Positions 43,801 to 54,998 are shown, counted from the stretch's first letter. The stretch is 64,000 nt of DNA from a bacterium C-53 (GCA_003612525.1 RAZD01000006.1:62001-126000), one strand, 5' to 3'. The notes: generated by a model from the sequence alone, not told the origin. Program-made: numbers and translations.

Positions 43801-44504
43801 ATCCACTCCGGCCTGTTTCCAGAACCGCGGAATGCCTCCACAACCTCCAGTCTCTTTATAATTCTCGCTCTTTTCTGTCCGGTGGCGTCCTTAAGTCCTG
43901 TCTTTAACTCCACAGCTTCGGTTTCAAGGTCGATTGCTTCCAGAAGCTCTTTAATCGATTCCGCTCCCATTCCACAACGGAATTTATTTCCCCAGTTCTC
44001 TCTTGCATCCTGATATTCCTTCTCGGAAAGTACCTGCTTATACTGTAAATCGGTTTCTCCCGCATCAAGCACAATATAGGATGCAAAATACAATACTTTT
44101 TCAAGTGTCCTCGGAGAAAGGTCAAGAATCAGCCCCATACGGCTTGGAATTCCCTTAAAGTACCAAATATGCGATACCGGAGCCGCGAGCTCGATATGCC
44201 CCATACGCTCCCTGCGCACATTCGACTTCGTCACCTCAACGCCGCATCGGTCGCAGATTACACCTTTATATCTGATTTTTTTATATTTACCACAGTGACA
44301 CTCCCAGTCTTTGCTCGGCCCGAATATTTTTTCGCAGAAAAGACCGTCTTTCTCCGGTTTCAGCGTTCTGTAGTTAATTGTCTCAGGCTTCTTCACTTCC
44401 CCATGAGACCATTCCCTGATCTTATCCGGTGATGCCAATCCGATTTTAATGGCATCAAATGTCATTGGCTGATAAGCCTCCTGCTGTTTGATTTGTTCTG
44501 ACAT
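40875..44504 (-). CDS. rpoC: DNA-directed RNA polymerase subunit beta'
   Basis: 1209 residues. The zinc site ([20 protein letters not shown]) is at the N-terminus; the catalytic NADFDGD triad of aspartates lies near residue 450; bridge helix/trigger loop regions follow ([33 protein letters not shown]). Length is normal for a Clostridia beta' without large insertions. It starts 21 bases after rpoB. The C-terminal tail is acidic. Confidence 0.99.
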   Translation of the reverse strand: MSEQIKQQEAYQPMTFDAIKIGLASPDKIREWSHGEVKKPETINYRTLKPEKDGLFCEKIFGPSKDWECHCGKYKKIRYKGVICDRCGVEVTKSNVRRERMGHIELAAPVSHIWYFKGIPSRMGLILDLSPRTLEKVLYFASYIVLDAGETDLQYKQVLSEKEYQDARENWGNKFRCGMGAESIKELLEAIDLETEAVELKTGLKDATGQKRARIIKRLEVVEAFRGSGNRPEWMIMDAIPVIPPDLRPMVQLDGGRFATSDLNDLYRRIINRNNRLQRLLELGAPDIIVRNEKRMLQEAVDALIDNGRRGRPVTGPGNRALKSLSDMLKGKSGRFRQNLLGKRVDYSGRSVIVVGPELKIYQCGLPKEMAIELFKPFVMKELVANGTSHNIKNAKKMVERLQPEVWDVLEEVIKEHPVMLNRAPTLHRLGIQAFEPILVEGKAIKLHPLVCTAYNADFDGDQMAVHLPLSQEAQAECRFLLLSPNNLLKPSDGGPVAVPSQDMVLGIYYLTQERPGALGEGKYFKNVNEAILAYENGVIKLHSKIHVRVERVIDGEKRKGVITSTLGRFIFNEILPQDLGFVDREKSENILALEVDFHVGKKQLKQILEKVINNHGATRTAEVLDNIKAMGYKYSTKAAMTVSISDMTVPEKKVSLIKQAQDTVDRISRNYKRGLITDEERYKEVINTWKETDDELTEALLSGLDKYNNIFMMADSGARGSDKQIKQLAGMRGLMADTTGRTIELPIKSNFREGLDVLEYFMSAHGARKGLSDTALRTADSGYLTRRLVDVSQELIIREVDCCEDREVAGMWVSAFMDGKEEIEGLQDRITGRYSCNDIFDKDGNLIVKANHMITPRRAARIMTIGVDEKGEPVSKVKIRTVLTCRSHNGVCAKCYGANMATGEAVQVGEAVGIIAAQSIGEPGTQLTMRTFHTGGVAGDDITQGLPRVEELFEARKPKGLAIISEFAGTVAIKDTKKKREVVVSNDETGEIKAYLIPYGSRIKVLDGQVLEAGDELTEGSINPHDLLKIKGLRAVQDYMIQEVQRVYRLQGVEINDKHIEVIVRQMLKKIRIENNGDTDFLPGTLVDILEFEEMNEQLTAEGKEPADGKQVILGITKASLATNSFLSAASFQETTKVLTEAAIKGKVDPLIGLKENVIIGKLIPAGTGMKMYRNVKLSTDMKEEDLIDYDEEIDILEEEAVVELGEE

Positions 44505-44525
44505 TTGCTTCCTCCATTCCGGCTA

Positions 44526-47500
44526 TTATTCTACAGGCTCCTCGACATCATCCATTTCACTGAAATCCAGATCCATATCAACATCGAAATCATCCTCATC
44601 CTCCACATCAACAAGTTCTTCATCCTCATTGAATTCCTGTGTGGAATATCCACTGCTTCGGAAGGAATCGGAATCGTCATATCGATTGTCGCCCTCAATC
44701 ACAGAGCGCAGATCTGTCTCGCCATAATCAATCGTTTCCATGATTTCTACTTCCGTATTGTCGTCGCGCAGTACACGGACATCAAGTCCAAGCGACTGAA
44801 GCTCTTTTAACAATACCTTAAAGGACTCAGGAATACCCGGTTCAGGTATATTATCACCCTTAATAATCGCCTCGTATGTCTTTACACGTCCAATCACATC
44901 ATCCGATTTCACAGTCAGAATTTCCTGCAGCGTGTATGATGCTCCATATGCTTCAAGCGCCCAAACCTCCATCTCGCCAAAACGCTGTCCGCCAAACTGA
45001 GCTTTTCCGCCCAGAGGCTGCTGCGTAACCAGCGAATATGGTCCTGTGGAACGCGCATGAATCTTGTCGTCCACCAGATGGTGAAGTTTCAGATAATGCA
45101 TATGGCCGATCGTAACAGGCGAATCGAAGAATTCTCCTGTCCGTCCGTCACGAAGCCTTACCTTGCCATCTCTTGAAATAGGCACACCCTTCCAGAGTTT
45201 TCTGTGTTCCCGGTTCTTCTCAAGATATTCAAGTACATCCGGCAGAAGCTCTTCTTTATGCTTTGCCTCAAATTCTTCCCACTCCAGATTTACATAATCA
45301 TTTGCAAGATCAAGAGTATCCATGATATCCTCTTCATTTGCACCGTCAAATACCGGCGTTGCAATATTAAATCCCAGCGCTTTTGACGCAAGAGAAAGAT
45401 GAATTTCAAGTACCTGTCCTATATTCATACGGGACGGCACACCCAGAGGATTTAACACTATGTCAAGCGGACGTCCATTCGGCAGGTACGGCATATCCTC
45501 AACAGGAAGCACACGTGAAACCACACCCTTATTTCCATGACGTCCCGCCATCTTATCACCGACGGAAATTTTCCTTTTCTGTGCAATATAAATGCGCACA
45601 GACTGATTCACGCCCGGAGAAAGCTCATCCCCGTTTTCCCGCGTAAACACCTTTGCATCGACTACAATGCCGTATTCTCCATGAGGCACCTTTAATGAAG
45701 TGTCTCTAACTTCTCTTGCCTTCTCACCGAAAATTGCACGAAGCAGTCTCTCTTCCGCCGTCAGCTCCGTCTCACCCTTCGGCGTTACCTTACCGACAAG
45801 GATATCACCTGCCCGCACCTCAGCGCCGATACGGATAATTCCTCTGTCATCAAGATCTTTTAATGCGTCATCACCGACACCCGGAACATCACGCGTAATT
45901 TCCTCAGGGCCAAGCTTCGTATCTCTCGCTTCTGCCTCGTACTCCTCTATATGCACGGATGTATATACATCTTCCTGCACCAGCCTCTCGCTTAACAGTA
46001 CGGCATCCTCGTAATTATAACCTTCCCAGGTCATAAATCCGATCAGCGGATTCTTACCAAGCGCCAGCTCACCATTTGCGGTGGACGGGCCGTCAGCAAT
46101 CACCTGTCCCGCCTCCACATGATCGCCTTTATATACAATTGGCTTCTGATTATAACAGTTGCTCTGATTGCTTCGTGAGAACTTTGTAAGCTTATATATT
46201 TCTTTTGTTCCATCATCATTTGCAATGACAATTCGATTTGATTCGGAAGACGTAATCGTTCCCGCTTTCTTCGCAATCACGCAGACACCGGAGTCGACAG
46301 CCGCCTTTGGCTCCATACCTGTACCGACTACAGGTGATTCCGTAATCAGAAGAGGAACTGCCTGACGCTGCATATTCGACCCCATAAGCGCACGGTTTGC
46401 ATCGTCATTCTCCAGGAATGGAATAAGCGCTGTAGCAACGGAAAATACCATCTTCGGAGACACATCCATGAAATCAAACATATGTTTTTCATATTCCTGC
46501 GTCTCTTCGCGGTAACGGCCAGACACGGAATTCCGGACAAAATGTCCGTCAGCATCCAGCTGCTCATTCGCCTGCGCAACATGATAATTATCTTCTTCAT
46601 CCGCCGTCATATAGACAACTTCATCCGTTACACGCGGATTCTCGGAGTCAGATTTGTCAATCTTCCGATAAGGGGCCTCGACAAATCCATATTCATTAAT
46701 TCTTGCGTACGTGGCAAGTGAGTTAATCAGACCAATGTTCGGACCTTCCGGTGTCTCAATCGGACACATTCTTCCATAATGAGAATAGTGTACGTCACGA
46801 ACTTCAAATCCTGCACGGTCACGTGACAGACCACCTGGTCCCAATGCTGAAAGACGACGTTTATGCGTCAATTCACCGAGCGGATTGTTCTGGTCCATAA
46901 ACTGTGACAACTGTGAAGAACCAAAAAACTCTTTCACCGCCGACGTAACCGGTTTGATGTTAATTAAAGACTGAGGAGAAATGCTCTCCATATCCTGTGT
47001 CGTCATACGTTCACGGACAACTCTCTCCAGACGTGACAAACCGATTCTGTACTGATTCTGGAGCAGTTCGCCTACAGCACGGATACGACGATTGCCAAGA
47101 TGATCGATATCATCATCATTTCCCAAACCATACTCCAGATGCATATTATAGTTAATGGAGGCAAGAATATCCTCCTTCGTAATGTGCTTTGGTATTAATT
47201 CATGGATATTTTTACGGATTGCCTCGCCAAGCTCTTCCGCCTGTTCTCCATGTTCTTCCAGTATTTTTTCAAGAGCAGGGTAGTATACTAACTCTGTAAC
47301 TCCCAGTTCCTTTGGATTACAGTCTATAAAGTGAGTGATGTCCACCATCATGTTGGAAAGGACTTTCACATTTCTCTCTTCTGTCTGTATCCACACAAAA
47401 GGAACCGCCGAATTCTGAATAAGATCTGCCAGTTCGCGAGTGACAACAGCCCCTTCGTCTGCCAGAATCTCGCCGGTAGAAGGGTCCACAACAGCCTCTG

Positions 47501-48383
47501 AAAGCACCGCATCGCGAATTCGGTTTTTCAGCATTAGTTTTTTATTAAATTTATATCTGCCGACTTTCGCCAGATCATAACGTCTTGGGTCAAAGAACAT
47601 GCCTGTAATAAGGCTCTCAGCGCTTTCCACTGTCAGTGGTTCACCAGGACGAATCTTTTTATAAAGCTCAAGAAGACCTTCCTGATAATTTTCCGCCGTA
47701 TCTTTTGTAAAAGAAGCCAGAATCTTAGGTTCCTCACCGAACAGATCAAGAATTTCTTCATTCGAGCCAATTCCAAGCGCTCTGATCAAAACGGTAATCG
47801 GCACTTTTCTGGTTCTGTCTACACGTACATAAAATACATCATTCGAATCTGTCTCATATTCAAGCCACGCGCCCCTGTTCGGAATCACCGTACAGCTGAA
47901 CAGTTCCTTACCGATCTTATCATGACCGATTCCGTAGTAGATACCAGGAGAACGTACCAACTGGCTTACGATAACACGTTCCGCACCGTTGATAACAAAT
48001 GTACCCGTTGCAGTCATCAGAGGGAGATCTCCCATGAAAATCTCATGTTCGCTGATTTCTTCCGTCTCTTTATTGTAAAGGCGCACTTTTACCTTTAGAG
48101 GCGCTGCATACGTTGCGTCTCTTTCCTTGCACTCTTCAATAGAATATTTTACATCATCTTCACATAATGTAAAATCGACGAAATCCAGACTTAAATGGCC
48201 ACTGTAATCAGCAATCGGTGAGATATCATCAAATACCTCTTTCAGACCTTCATCCAAAAACCACTGGTAAGAATCCTTTTGCACTTCAATCAGATTCGGC
48301 ATTTCCAGAACTTCTTTCTGCCTTGAATAACTCATACGCATACTCTTACCGTTGATCACCGGACGTATTCTGTTCTTTTCCAT
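44526..48383 (-). CDS. rpoB: DNA-directed RNA polymerase subunit beta
   Basis: 1285 residues from ATG 48383, preferred over 48425 because GGGGTG lies 8 bases before it and MEKNRIRPV is the usual start. The rifampicin region reads [26 protein letters not shown] with sensitive-type residues. GHDKIGKE, the flap and the C-terminal clamp follow, ending with an acidic Asp/Glu-rich tail longer than in many relatives. It has its own promoter downstream of the rplL terminator and is cotranscribed with rpoC. Confidence 0.98.
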   Translation of the reverse strand: MEKNRIRPVINGKSMRMSYSRQKEVLEMPNLIEVQKDSYQWFLDEGLKEVFDDISPIADYSGHLSLDFVDFTLCEDDVKYSIEECKERDATYAAPLKVKVRLYNKETEEISEHEIFMGDLPLMTATGTFVINGAERVIVSQLVRSPGIYYGIGHDKIGKELFSCTVIPNRGAWLEYETDSNDVFYVRVDRTRKVPITVLIRALGIGSNEEILDLFGEEPKILASFTKDTAENYQEGLLELYKKIRPGEPLTVESAESLITGMFFDPRRYDLAKVGRYKFNKKLMLKNRIRDAVLSEAVVDPSTGEILADEGAVVTRELADLIQNSAVPFVWIQTEERNVKVLSNMMVDITHFIDCNPKELGVTELVYYPALEKILEEHGEQAEELGEAIRKNIHELIPKHITKEDILASINYNMHLEYGLGNDDDIDHLGNRRIRAVGELLQNQYRIGLSRLERVVRERMTTQDMESISPQSLINIKPVTSAVKEFFGSSQLSQFMDQNNPLGELTHKRRLSALGPGGLSRDRAGFEVRDVHYSHYGRMCPIETPEGPNIGLINSLATYARINEYGFVEAPYRKIDKSDSENPRVTDEVVYMTADEEDNYHVAQANEQLDADGHFVRNSVSGRYREETQEYEKHMFDFMDVSPKMVFSVATALIPFLENDDANRALMGSNMQRQAVPLLITESPVVGTGMEPKAAVDSGVCVIAKKAGTITSSESNRIVIANDDGTKEIYKLTKFSRSNQSNCYNQKPIVYKGDHVEAGQVIADGPSTANGELALGKNPLIGFMTWEGYNYEDAVLLSERLVQEDVYTSVHIEEYEAEARDTKLGPEEITRDVPGVGDDALKDLDDRGIIRIGAEVRAGDILVGKVTPKGETELTAEERLLRAIFGEKAREVRDTSLKVPHGEYGIVVDAKVFTRENGDELSPGVNQSVRIYIAQKRKISVGDKMAGRHGNKGVVSRVLPVEDMPYLPNGRPLDIVLNPLGVPSRMNIGQVLEIHLSLASKALGFNIATPVFDGANEEDIMDTLDLANDYVNLEWEEFEAKHKEELLPDVLEYLEKNREHRKLWKGVPISRDGKVRLRDGRTGEFFDSPVTIGHMHYLKLHHLVDDKIHARSTGPYSLVTQQPLGGKAQFGGQRFGEMEVWALEAYGASYTLQEILTVKSDDVIGRVKTYEAIIKGDNIPEPGIPESFKVLLKELQSLGLDVRVLRDDNTEVEIMETIDYGETDLRSVIEGDNRYDDSDSFRSSGYSTQEFNEDEELVDVEDEDDFDVDMDLDFSEMDDVEEPVE

Positions 48384-48495
48384 TGACGTTTCACCCCGTT
48401 CTTTATGATAATCATGCTTTCGCATGGCACTAACATACCAACGTGAAAGCTTAACCGTAAAAATAGGCCCACATCACCACAATAGTGCACATTAC

Positions 48496-48524
48496 ATGAT
48501 ATCACAAGCTTCCTATATTGTCAA
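48496..48524 (-). promoter_or_regulatory. Promoter of rpoB-rpoC
   Basis: Minus strand TTGACA (48519-48524), 17-base spacer, TATCAT (48496-48501), about 113 bases upstream of rpoB and just after the rplL terminator, giving rpoBC separate transcription. Confidence 0.8.
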
Positions 48525-48575
48525 ACACTTTTCCCTATACTTCTATTATTCCACGCATTCTTAAGATGCAAAAAT

Positions 48576-48601
48576 GCTCTTAGAGAAATTCCTCTAAGAG
48601 C
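48576..48601 (-). terminator. Terminator after rplL
   Basis: GCTCTTAGAG/CTCTAAGAGC stem with a 6-base loop followed by ATTTTTG on the minus strand. It may attenuate rather than fully stop transcription into rpoB. Confidence 0.85.
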
Positions 48602-48625
48602 TTTCCTGCGTATTTCATGCTGCAC

Positions 48626-49003
48626 TTATTTCAATGTTACTTTAGCGCCTTCTCCCTCAAGTTTCGCCTTGATTTCCTCAGCCTCTGCCTTAGAAGCTGC
48701 TTCTTTCACAACTTTCGGCGCTCCGTCAACAAGATCTTTTGCTTCCTTGAGTCCAAGACCTGTAGCTTCACGAACCACCTTGATAACCTTAACCTTGTTC
48801 GGGCCGACTTCTGTAAGCTCTACATCAAACTCATCTTTCTCTTCCTCTGCGCCTGCCGCATCTCCTGCTGCTGCAGCAACTACAACGCCTGCTGCTGCGG
48901 ATACGCCGAACTCTTCCTCACAAGCTTTTACAAGATCATTTAATTCTAATACAGTTAACTCTTTGATTGCATCAATGATTTCTGCTGTTGATAATTTTGC
49001 CAT
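48626..49003 (-). CDS. rplL: 50S ribosomal protein L7/L12
   Basis: 125 residues ([20 protein letters not shown] start, then an Ala-rich hinge and the conserved [21 protein letters not shown] domain). Forms the stalk dimers that recruit translation factors such as the EF-Tu and EF-G encoded nearby. ATG 49003 has AGGAGG at a suitable distance. 30 bases after rplJ. Confidence 0.98.
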   Translation of the reverse strand: MAKLSTAEIIDAIKELTVLELNDLVKACEEEFGVSAAAGVVVAAAAGDAAGAEEEKDEFDVELTEVGPNKVKVIKVVREATGLGLKEAKDLVDGAPKVVKEAASKAEAEEIKAKLEGEGAKVTLK

Positions 49004-49039
49004 TTTCATTTCCTCCTGTTTTCAATCTGTTTCTCAATA

Positions 49040-49600
49040 TTATTCTGCTGCTTCTGCAGGCGCTTCCGCCGCAGGAGCGTCCTGTGCGGCCGCCGCTTCT
49101 TCTGCCGCTGCAGCTGCTCCACCTTTTTCTGCCAGCTGATTCATCACGCGGGCAAAGTTTGTAATCGGTGACTGAATACTTCCAAGAAGTTTGGAAAGCA
49201 GCTCTTCCCTGCTGGGAATGCTTGCAAGCACGCCAACTCCCGCCGCATCATAGTAGTTACCCTCTACAATACCGGCTTTAATCTCCAGCGCCGGCGCAGT
49301 TTTCCCGAATTTCGCAATAATTCTTGCCGGCGCAGTTGCATCATCATTTGATACTGCAATAGCGCTGGGGCCTTCCAGATGGGGAATCAGCGACTCAAAA
49401 TCCGTTCCCTTGAAAGCAAAGTTCATCATTGTGTTTTTGTAAACCTTGTAAGTCACTCCGGCTTCTCTTAACTGCTTACGAAGTTCCGTATCCTGCTCAA
49501 CGGTCAGACCACGGTAATCAACAAGCACTGCTGACTGGGCGTCTTTGACAAGTGCCGAAATTTCCTCAACGACAGGTTTTTTCAATTCTACTTTTGCCAT
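49040..49600 (-). CDS. rplJ: 50S ribosomal protein L10
   Basis: 186 residues, MAKVELKKPVVEEISALV start, SAVLVDYRGLTVEQDTELRK motif, and an Ala/Glu-rich C-terminal extension (AAAAAEEAAAAQDAPAAEAPAE) beyond the L12-binding helix, longer than the usual 165-175 residues. Anchors L7/L12 dimers. Preceded by an L10 leader for autoregulation. Confidence 0.98.
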   Translation of the reverse strand: MAKVELKKPVVEEISALVKDAQSAVLVDYRGLTVEQDTELRKQLREAGVTYKVYKNTMMNFAFKGTDFESLIPHLEGPSAIAVSNDDATAPARIIAKFGKTAPALEIKAGIVEGNYYDAAGVGVLASIPSREELLSKLLGSIQSPITNFARVMNQLAEKGGAAAAAEEAAAAQDAPAAEAPAEAAE

Positions 49601-49639
49601 CTTTTTTCCTCCTGTTTTATTTTAGCCGAAACGGAAGAG

Positions 49640-49783
49640 TAATTAAAAAGCCTTATTGTCCGGAAGACAATAAGGCTTATAAAAGTTTATTTCACATAAT
49701 CTCTTACATTTCCTCGGCAGGCGTTTCTGCTTATGCCTTACGGCACCTGCTGTCTTCGGCCGGTTCTTTACGGAACCTTTGTC
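49640..49783 (-). ncRNA. Ribosomal protein L10 leader (rplJL autoregulatory RNA)
   Basis: The minus-strand transcript between promoter and rplJ has the AAGACAGCAGGTGCCG, TAAGGCATAAGC and CGCCTGCCGAGGAAAT pattern of the L10 leader, where L10-L12 binds a kink-turn. It ends in a strong hairpin (AAGCCTTATTGTC/GACAATAAGGCTT, about 49650-49678) followed by TTTTT, so control is probably by premature termination. Confidence 0.85.
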
Positions 49784-49812
49784 AGAGTATCATATGTATT
49801 CATGGTTGTCAA
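49784..49812 (-). promoter_or_regulatory. Promoter of rplJ-rplL
   Basis: Minus strand TTGACA (49807-49812), 17-base spacer, TACTCT (49784-49789), placing the start at the beginning of the L10 leader. It overlaps the last codons region of the S8 protease gene upstream. Confidence 0.75.
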
Positions 49813-49819
49813 TACTTTT

Positions 49820-52765
49820 TTAATTTACGGTCACATTTATCGTCGCCTTCTTATATGCGCCGTCCATACTGATCAGTGTTAACTTACATTGACCCGGCTT
49901 CTTTCCGATGACTTTAATTCGCAACCCTTTTTTGTATTCCTCATCAAAAAACCCTACCGCTACGCTTTCATCACTGCTTTCCACATACGGATATGGATTC
50001 AATCCTGAGTTACTTGAACCATACGGTATCAAAACACTGTACTCTACATTTGCAGCGCTTCCAACCGGAACGCTGACGGACGTCGAACTCTTTACCTTCG
50101 TTATAATCTTGCCTCCTCCGCCGAAATGGAAGCCGCTTATCGGCCGGAAACCGCATACATAAACACCCGTGCTTCCAATTCCCTGTACCGGCTCGGCCAC
50201 AACTGCCCCCAGCGTAGGACCGGATATATTTTTGCTCATTTTATAACTGCCACTCTTGATCGTACCGCCTATACTATCCCATCTTACCTTCTTATTTGAA
50301 GAGGTGTTGTATGGCCAGTTTGACACTACTTTAAACTTCGCTGCTTTTCCAGCGGAAACAGGGTAAATAATATAATTTCCTCCCAATTCCTGTGCAGCAA
50401 TTTGACCCATATAGCTGTTCAGGAACATCTCAGCGCCGGCCTTATGCTGTTTTTTTGCCGGAACAATACGGTCAATCACATACGGCATTCCTACCACTTT
50501 TACCTTTAAAGTAGCTTTCTTTCCGCCTACTGTTGTCGCCGTAATCGTAGCCTTTCCATTACTCAGCGCATAAATCATACCGTCCGTATCCACAAAAGCA
50601 ACTTTATTATTGCTCGTCTTATATGTATAGGGAAGCGTCGATGCTACAGAAAATTTTGTCCTCTCACGTACAATATTGTACTGATTGCCTTCCTTCTGCG
50701 TAACAATATTTAATGTAATTGACTTACCTGAACTGCTTGTGATAACCCCGGCGCTTGGATAGACCGTGATCTCCACTGTATCGCTCCGATCACCGCATGT
50801 TGCAGTTACATATACTGTCGTCAATGCAGAAATGGTTTTTGCCGCCTTAAATACACCTGATTTCGATATCGTGCATCCTGCCGCATTGCCGCTGATGCTC
50901 CAGACAGGCTTTACCTTTTTGCCTGCTGTCGCTGCCATCAGTTTCAATGACTTACCCTTGACCACATCAAAACTGTTGTTCTTTGTATAAATACTTACCG
51001 CATTGACTGCCGCAGCTGCATTGACCCTTCCTGAACCGAAATTCTTAGGACTTCCGATCTTAATACATGAACTTTTTAACGTGTTTGTTATTTTCTTTAC
51101 GCCATCCTCATTTGCCTCATAGGAACCGGAAGCAGCAACAAGCGCAACCACACCGGACACTACCGGACACGCCATAGACGTACCCGCCATATATTCATAT
51201 CCACCCTCTATAATTGAGGTTGAATAAATGTCTTTCGGATCATCCGTATATAGACCGCTTCCTCCGGGAGCCGAGACATCAATCTCTCCATAATTGGAGA
51301 AATACGACAGCCCGCCGGACTGCTCAAGACTGGCCACGGTAATCACACCGTCAAGGCACGCCGGAGCCACCCTGTTATCCTCTTTGGAGATATCCATTGA
51401 CTCGTTGCCGGCCGCTACCACAACTACAATTCCCTTTGCAACAGCCGATTTCACAGCCTGCTGATACAGAATATCCGTAATGCTGCTCTGACCGCCAAGA
51501 CTCATATTAATAACCTTTGCATTCTCAGCGACTGCATAATTCACTGCCGCAACAATATCTGCGGTACTGCCAATCGCGGTTTCATATCCATCCGAATCTA
51601 CGTATTTTTCAAGCGCTTTCACGGAAAGAATTTCCACTTCAGGCGCAACACCAACTCCGCCTTTTCCATTATCGGCTGCCGCACCGATGATACCTGCCAC
51701 ATGCGTGCCATGTCCGACATTATCCTGTGCACCATTTAACGCAGAAACCGATGTCACTTTATTCACTGCCGCTACCCGTCCGGCAAACTCTTCATGATTT
51801 TCCTGAATACCGGAATCGACAACCGCGACCTTCACGCCTGTACCTTTTGTCACCTTCCATGCATTAAACGTATCAATCACCTGATGATACCACTGTTTTG
51901 GCACATCGGGATCATTCACGGGCGACGCTGCAGCGCCCGTTACGTCTTCCGCAATCTTTGCATCCACCTCTGCTTCCGGAGCATCCGACCTTATCATATC
52001 AATCTGGCTCTGAGTCGTATTTATGCTGTTCTTTATATCAGGAAATTCTTCTTTCTCAAATTCAATCGAATTGCCATCGGAAAAGTCAACCGCATAATAC
52101 TTCTTTTCTCCGTCAGCCTTGTACCAGAAATTCGGATATGCTGCCGGAAGCTTAACTGACATGTCAGCCGACATTAAAACCGCTTCGTATGTAGACATTT
52201 TTGTTTCAATGACTGCAATCCCATCCTGAAAACTTAAGAGTTCGCCATCAAATCCACGGGCCGTCTCTGCTGCCTGTCCTTCGTCCTTTGCTTCCACAAC
52301 AATCTGATTCTTCAGATAGTCCCTGCCCGGAATTGCGCCCTCAAGACTGTCAAGCGCCTGGTAGAGCATACGTTTTCCAGCAAGCTGTGCATTTGATAAC
52401 TCGAAGTTCACTCCATACTGATCCGGAGCCATCTGTACCTCGCCGGATACTTGGATTTCCTCAAACACATCCTCCACTTCAATAACTTCCTGACCTTCCG
52501 GCACATCCTGAGTTTCTTCCGTTGTCTGTTCCTCGGATACCGCCTGATCCTCAGGTGTTTCCTGCTCTTCATCCTCCTGCCCATCAAATGGGGTAACCGG
52601 CTCCTGGCTTTGGTCTGTCACATCACCTTCGACGGAATCCTCTTCCCCCGCAGCTTCCACCTCGTTTTCCGCAACTCCGACCACTTCCTGCGCACAGATT
52701 GTTACCGGACTGCTCGCCGCCATAATAAAGGCAAGCGCAACTGCTAATAATTTGTTCATCTTCAT
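49820..52765 (-). CDS. Secreted subtilisin-like (S8) serine protease with Ig-like C-terminal domains
   Basis: About 981 residues. Signal peptide (MKMNKLLAVALAFIMAASSP...CAQ), an acidic linker, an inhibitor I9-like propeptide (NQIVVEAKDEGQAAETARGF, FQDGIAVIETK), then the S8 domain with the triad Asp in VAVVDSGIQ, His in VGHGTHVAG and Ser in GTSMACP. C-terminal part has bacterial Ig-like (Big_2-type) repeats (TVEITVYPSAG, KATITATTVGGKKATLKV). Likely processes or degrades proteins outside the cell; no LPXTG anchor seen. Follows the small propeptide-like gene with overlapping ends. Confidence 0.9.
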   Translation of the reverse strand: MKMNKLLAVALAFIMAASSPVTICAQEVVGVAENEVEAAGEEDSVEGDVTDQSQEPVTPFDGQEDEEQETPEDQAVSEEQTTEETQDVPEGQEVIEVEDVFEEIQVSGEVQMAPDQYGVNFELSNAQLAGKRMLYQALDSLEGAIPGRDYLKNQIVVEAKDEGQAAETARGFDGELLSFQDGIAVIETKMSTYEAVLMSADMSVKLPAAYPNFWYKADGEKKYYAVDFSDGNSIEFEKEEFPDIKNSINTTQSQIDMIRSDAPEAEVDAKIAEDVTGAAASPVNDPDVPKQWYHQVIDTFNAWKVTKGTGVKVAVVDSGIQENHEEFAGRVAAVNKVTSVSALNGAQDNVGHGTHVAGIIGAAADNGKGGVGVAPEVEILSVKALEKYVDSDGYETAIGSTADIVAAVNYAVAENAKVINMSLGGQSSITDILYQQAVKSAVAKGIVVVVAAGNESMDISKEDNRVAPACLDGVITVASLEQSGGLSYFSNYGEIDVSAPGGSGLYTDDPKDIYSTSIIEGGYEYMAGTSMACPVVSGVVALVAASGSYEANEDGVKKITNTLKSSCIKIGSPKNFGSGRVNAAAAVNAVSIYTKNNSFDVVKGKSLKLMAATAGKKVKPVWSISGNAAGCTISKSGVFKAAKTISALTTVYVTATCGDRSDTVEITVYPSAGVITSSSGKSITLNIVTQKEGNQYNIVRERTKFSVASTLPYTYKTSNNKVAFVDTDGMIYALSNGKATITATTVGGKKATLKVKVVGMPYVIDRIVPAKKQHKAGAEMFLNSYMGQIAAQELGGNYIIYPVSAGKAAKFKVVSNWPYNTSSNKKVRWDSIGGTIKSGSYKMSKNISGPTLGAVVAEPVQGIGSTGVYVCGFRPISGFHFGGGGKIITKVKSSTSVSVPVGSAANVEYSVLIPYGSSNSGLNPYPYVESSDESVAVGFFDEEYKKGLRIKVIGKKPGQCKLTLISMDGAYKKATINVTVN

Positions 52766-52782
52766 CCTTATCTGCCTTCCTT

Positions 52783-53187
52783 TCAATTAACAGAATGAAT
52801 ATAATTTGGATACATTGTCGGAAGATCGGGAGCGCCCGAATATTTTTTCAGAAATTCATCTACCGTCCCTTCAATTGAAATGACAGCAATCCCATCCTGC
52901 CATGATTTTAACTGGCCGTTCACTGCATCCGCCACGTGCTCCGCCTCTTCTCTGCTTTCCGCATTGAAGACCGCTTCTCCCTCCACATACTCTGTCGCGC
53001 CACTGTGTCTTTCCATTTCTACTCCAAGAACATCTGTACGCGAATCACCTGACTGCAAAGAGCCAAAACCGCCGGCATAATCTGCCGTCTGATATCTCCT
53101 GCCCTTAAAAAGACAGAATCCGCCAAACAATACTACGCCCAGTATTAAAATAATTATCATTGGAAACATCTTCCTCTCCTTAAGCAT
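52783..53187 (-). CDS. Membrane-anchored protein resembling the S8 protease propeptide
   Basis: 134 residues from ATG 53187 (GGAGG before it). One membrane segment (residues 7-25, MFPMIIILILGVVLFGGFCLF) then an outside domain with EAVFNAESREEAEHVADAVNG, WQDGIAVISIEG and LPTMYPNY. This aligns with the propeptide of the protease encoded next (EAKDEGQAAETARGF, FQDGIAVIETK, LPAAYPNF). So it is probably a separate, membrane-tethered I9-like inhibitor or folding helper for that protease. Its stop lies just upstream of the protease start, so they are cotranscribed. Confidence 0.65.
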   Translation of the reverse strand: MLKERKMFPMIIILILGVVLFGGFCLFKGRRYQTADYAGGFGSLQSGDSRTDVLGVEMERHSGATEYVEGEAVFNAESREEAEHVADAVNGQLKSWQDGIAVISIEGTVDEFLKKYSGAPDLPTMYPNYIHSVN

Positions 53188-53436
53188 CTGCTCCTCCCAA
53201 CTTGAAATCTTCAATTACTACTATACACGTTTTTTCTTCTGTGTACAAGTTAGCGTGAAGAGATTTTCCATGTCATCCAAAGAATGCTGCCTGAAAAATC
53301 CAATGCTTCACACTGAAGAATGCCCAAAAGCAGGCCTTCTTCCTCCGGTTTTATGCTGCAAAAAACTGCGACGCGGAAAACATATATTTTTCCTCATCTT
53401 ACCACCATCTGCTCCTCATGTACACTGAAATTAGAT
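53188..53436. other. Divergent intergenic region between propeptide-like gene and capA-like gene
   Basis: No further gene is seen. It should contain the minus-strand promoter of the protease pair; I could not select a clear one. Confidence 0.35.
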
Positions 53437-53465
53437 TTGATTAAATACGCCAAAGGTTCTATAAT
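53437..53465 (+). promoter_or_regulatory. Promoter of the CapA-like gene
   Basis: TTGATT (53437-53442), 17-base spacer, TATAAT (53460-53465), 33 bases before the start codon; AAAGGAGC ribosome binding site follows. Confidence 0.8.
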
Positions 53466-53497
53466 ACACCTATAGCAAAATAAAAGGAGCAATTTGT

Positions 53498-54889
53498 ATG
53501 AGACGTTATTCAATATTTTCCACTGTCATATGCGGCATGATCACCTGCAGCTTATTTTTTGCAGGCTGTGGACAAAAAGAAGACTCTTCTCCCGTATCCA
53601 TTACACCGGATACGCCTGTTTCTTCCGATGCATCCGTTGGCGACATTGAAGAGCCCCCTGCTCTATCCACAAACGATTCCGAGGTCACAGAAGAACTTCC
53701 GCCCGACACGGAAGAGGAGGACACGGTTTCGGATAATTCTTTCTTTGGTTATATCCTTTCTGAGGAAGAGGCACTTGATCCGCATGTGATCTGTAAGGAA
53801 ACATCAGAAGCAGGAAAGGCTACGCTTCTTTTCACAGGCGACATAGCGCTTGATGATAACTGGAGCAACATGGCGGCGCTCAGAAGTCGGAATGGCGGAA
53901 TTTACGATACCTTGTCCCCGGAATTAATGGACAGGCTTAACAGTGCGGATATCTGTATGGTAAATAACGAATTTCCTTACAGCGACCGCGGAACCCCCAT
54001 CCCGGACAAGCAGTTCACTTTTCGCGCCTCCCCCTCCCGCGTGGAAATCCTGCAGCAAATGGGCGTTGATATTGTGAGTCTCGCCAACAACCACGCCTAC
54101 GATTTCGGTCCGGACGCACTGATGGATACTTTCAGCACACTGGAATCCGCCAACATACCCTATGTAGGCGCGGGACGAAATATCAATGAGGCAATGGAAC
54201 CAACCTACTTTATCGCCGGCGGTCAGAAAATCGCTTATGTATCAGCCACTCAGATTGAACGCTACGAATCACCGGATACGAAGGAAGCCACCGAAGATTC
54301 TCCCGGTGTTCTGCGCACACTGAACCCTGAGAGATTCCTGACAGTAATTGAAAATGCAGAAGAAAACAGCGATTTCGTTGTTGTCTATGTCCACTGGGGT
54401 TCCGAAAATACTTACGATGTGGAAGCTTCACAGCGCGATCTGGCCACCGCCTATATAAATGCCGGCGCAGATTTAATCATCGGAGATCATACGCACTGCC
54501 TTCAGGGATTTGAGTACATAAACGGAGTGCCTGTAATCTATAGTCTCGGAAATTTTTGGTTTAATTCCAAAGATCTTGATACGGGTATGGTTGAAGTTTC
54601 CGTCTGCGCAGGCAGACTTGAAAGCCTTCGTTTCTATCCATGCCGCCAGCACAACTGTCGAACAGATTTGCTGCTGCCCGGAACGGACGGAGAATATGAG
54701 AGAGTCCTCGGTGTCATGGTAAGCCTCTCAAAAGACGTAAGCATTGACACAGAAGGTTATGTAAGTAGCGGGGCCGGGACCGGCGTAGAAGCAGTGGAGC
54801 CAAGACCGCTTAAGAAACCGGCTGATCCGGTGACACCATCTGAAAATATTATCCTTCCTGAAATTTCTGCCAATGAAATTGTGCAGTGA
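53498..54889 (+). CDS. CapA-family (PGA_cap) metallophosphatase-like lipoprotein
   Basis: 463 residues. Lipoprotein signal with lipobox LFFAGC (Cys 24), then an acidic, low-complexity linker to about residue 95. The CapA domain follows: LLFTGDIALDDNW, VNNEFPYSDRG, SLANNHAYDFG, VYVHWGSE and IIGDHTHCLQGFEYI, holding the Asp, Asn and His ligands of the metallophosphoesterase-like fold. CapA members act in poly-gamma-glutamate or cell envelope synthesis; without other cap genes here, the exact role is open. Single gene, plus strand, ended by a bidirectional terminator. Confidence 0.88.
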   Translation: MRRYSIFSTVICGMITCSLFFAGCGQKEDSSPVSITPDTPVSSDASVGDIEEPPALSTNDSEVTEELPPDTEEEDTVSDNSFFGYILSEEEALDPHVICKETSEAGKATLLFTGDIALDDNWSNMAALRSRNGGIYDTLSPELMDRLNSADICMVNNEFPYSDRGTPIPDKQFTFRASPSRVEILQQMGVDIVSLANNHAYDFGPDALMDTFSTLESANIPYVGAGRNINEAMEPTYFIAGGQKIAYVSATQIERYESPDTKEATEDSPGVLRTLNPERFLTVIENAEENSDFVVVYVHWGSENTYDVEASQRDLATAYINAGADLIIGDHTHCLQGFEYINGVPVIYSLGNFWFNSKDLDTGMVEVSVCAGRLESLRFYPCRQHNCRTDLLLPGTDGEYERVLGVMVSLSKDVSIDTEGYVSSGAGTGVEAVEPRPLKKPADPVTPSENIILPEISANEIVQ

Positions 54890-54932
54890 TAATCCAAAAT
54901 CATAGATTGTGTTATTTCATCTGAAAAATAAC

Positions 54933-54974
54933 AGGCTGTTGAACCGGTTTTTTTAATCCTCAGTTCAACAGCCT
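54933..54974. terminator. Bidirectional terminator between the CapA-like gene and rplA
   Basis: AGGCTGTTGAAC/GTTCAACAGCCT 12-base stem with T-rich flanks on both strands, serving the two converging genes. Confidence 0.88.
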
Positions 54975-54998
54975 TATTTTCATTTCTCTTTATTCAAA

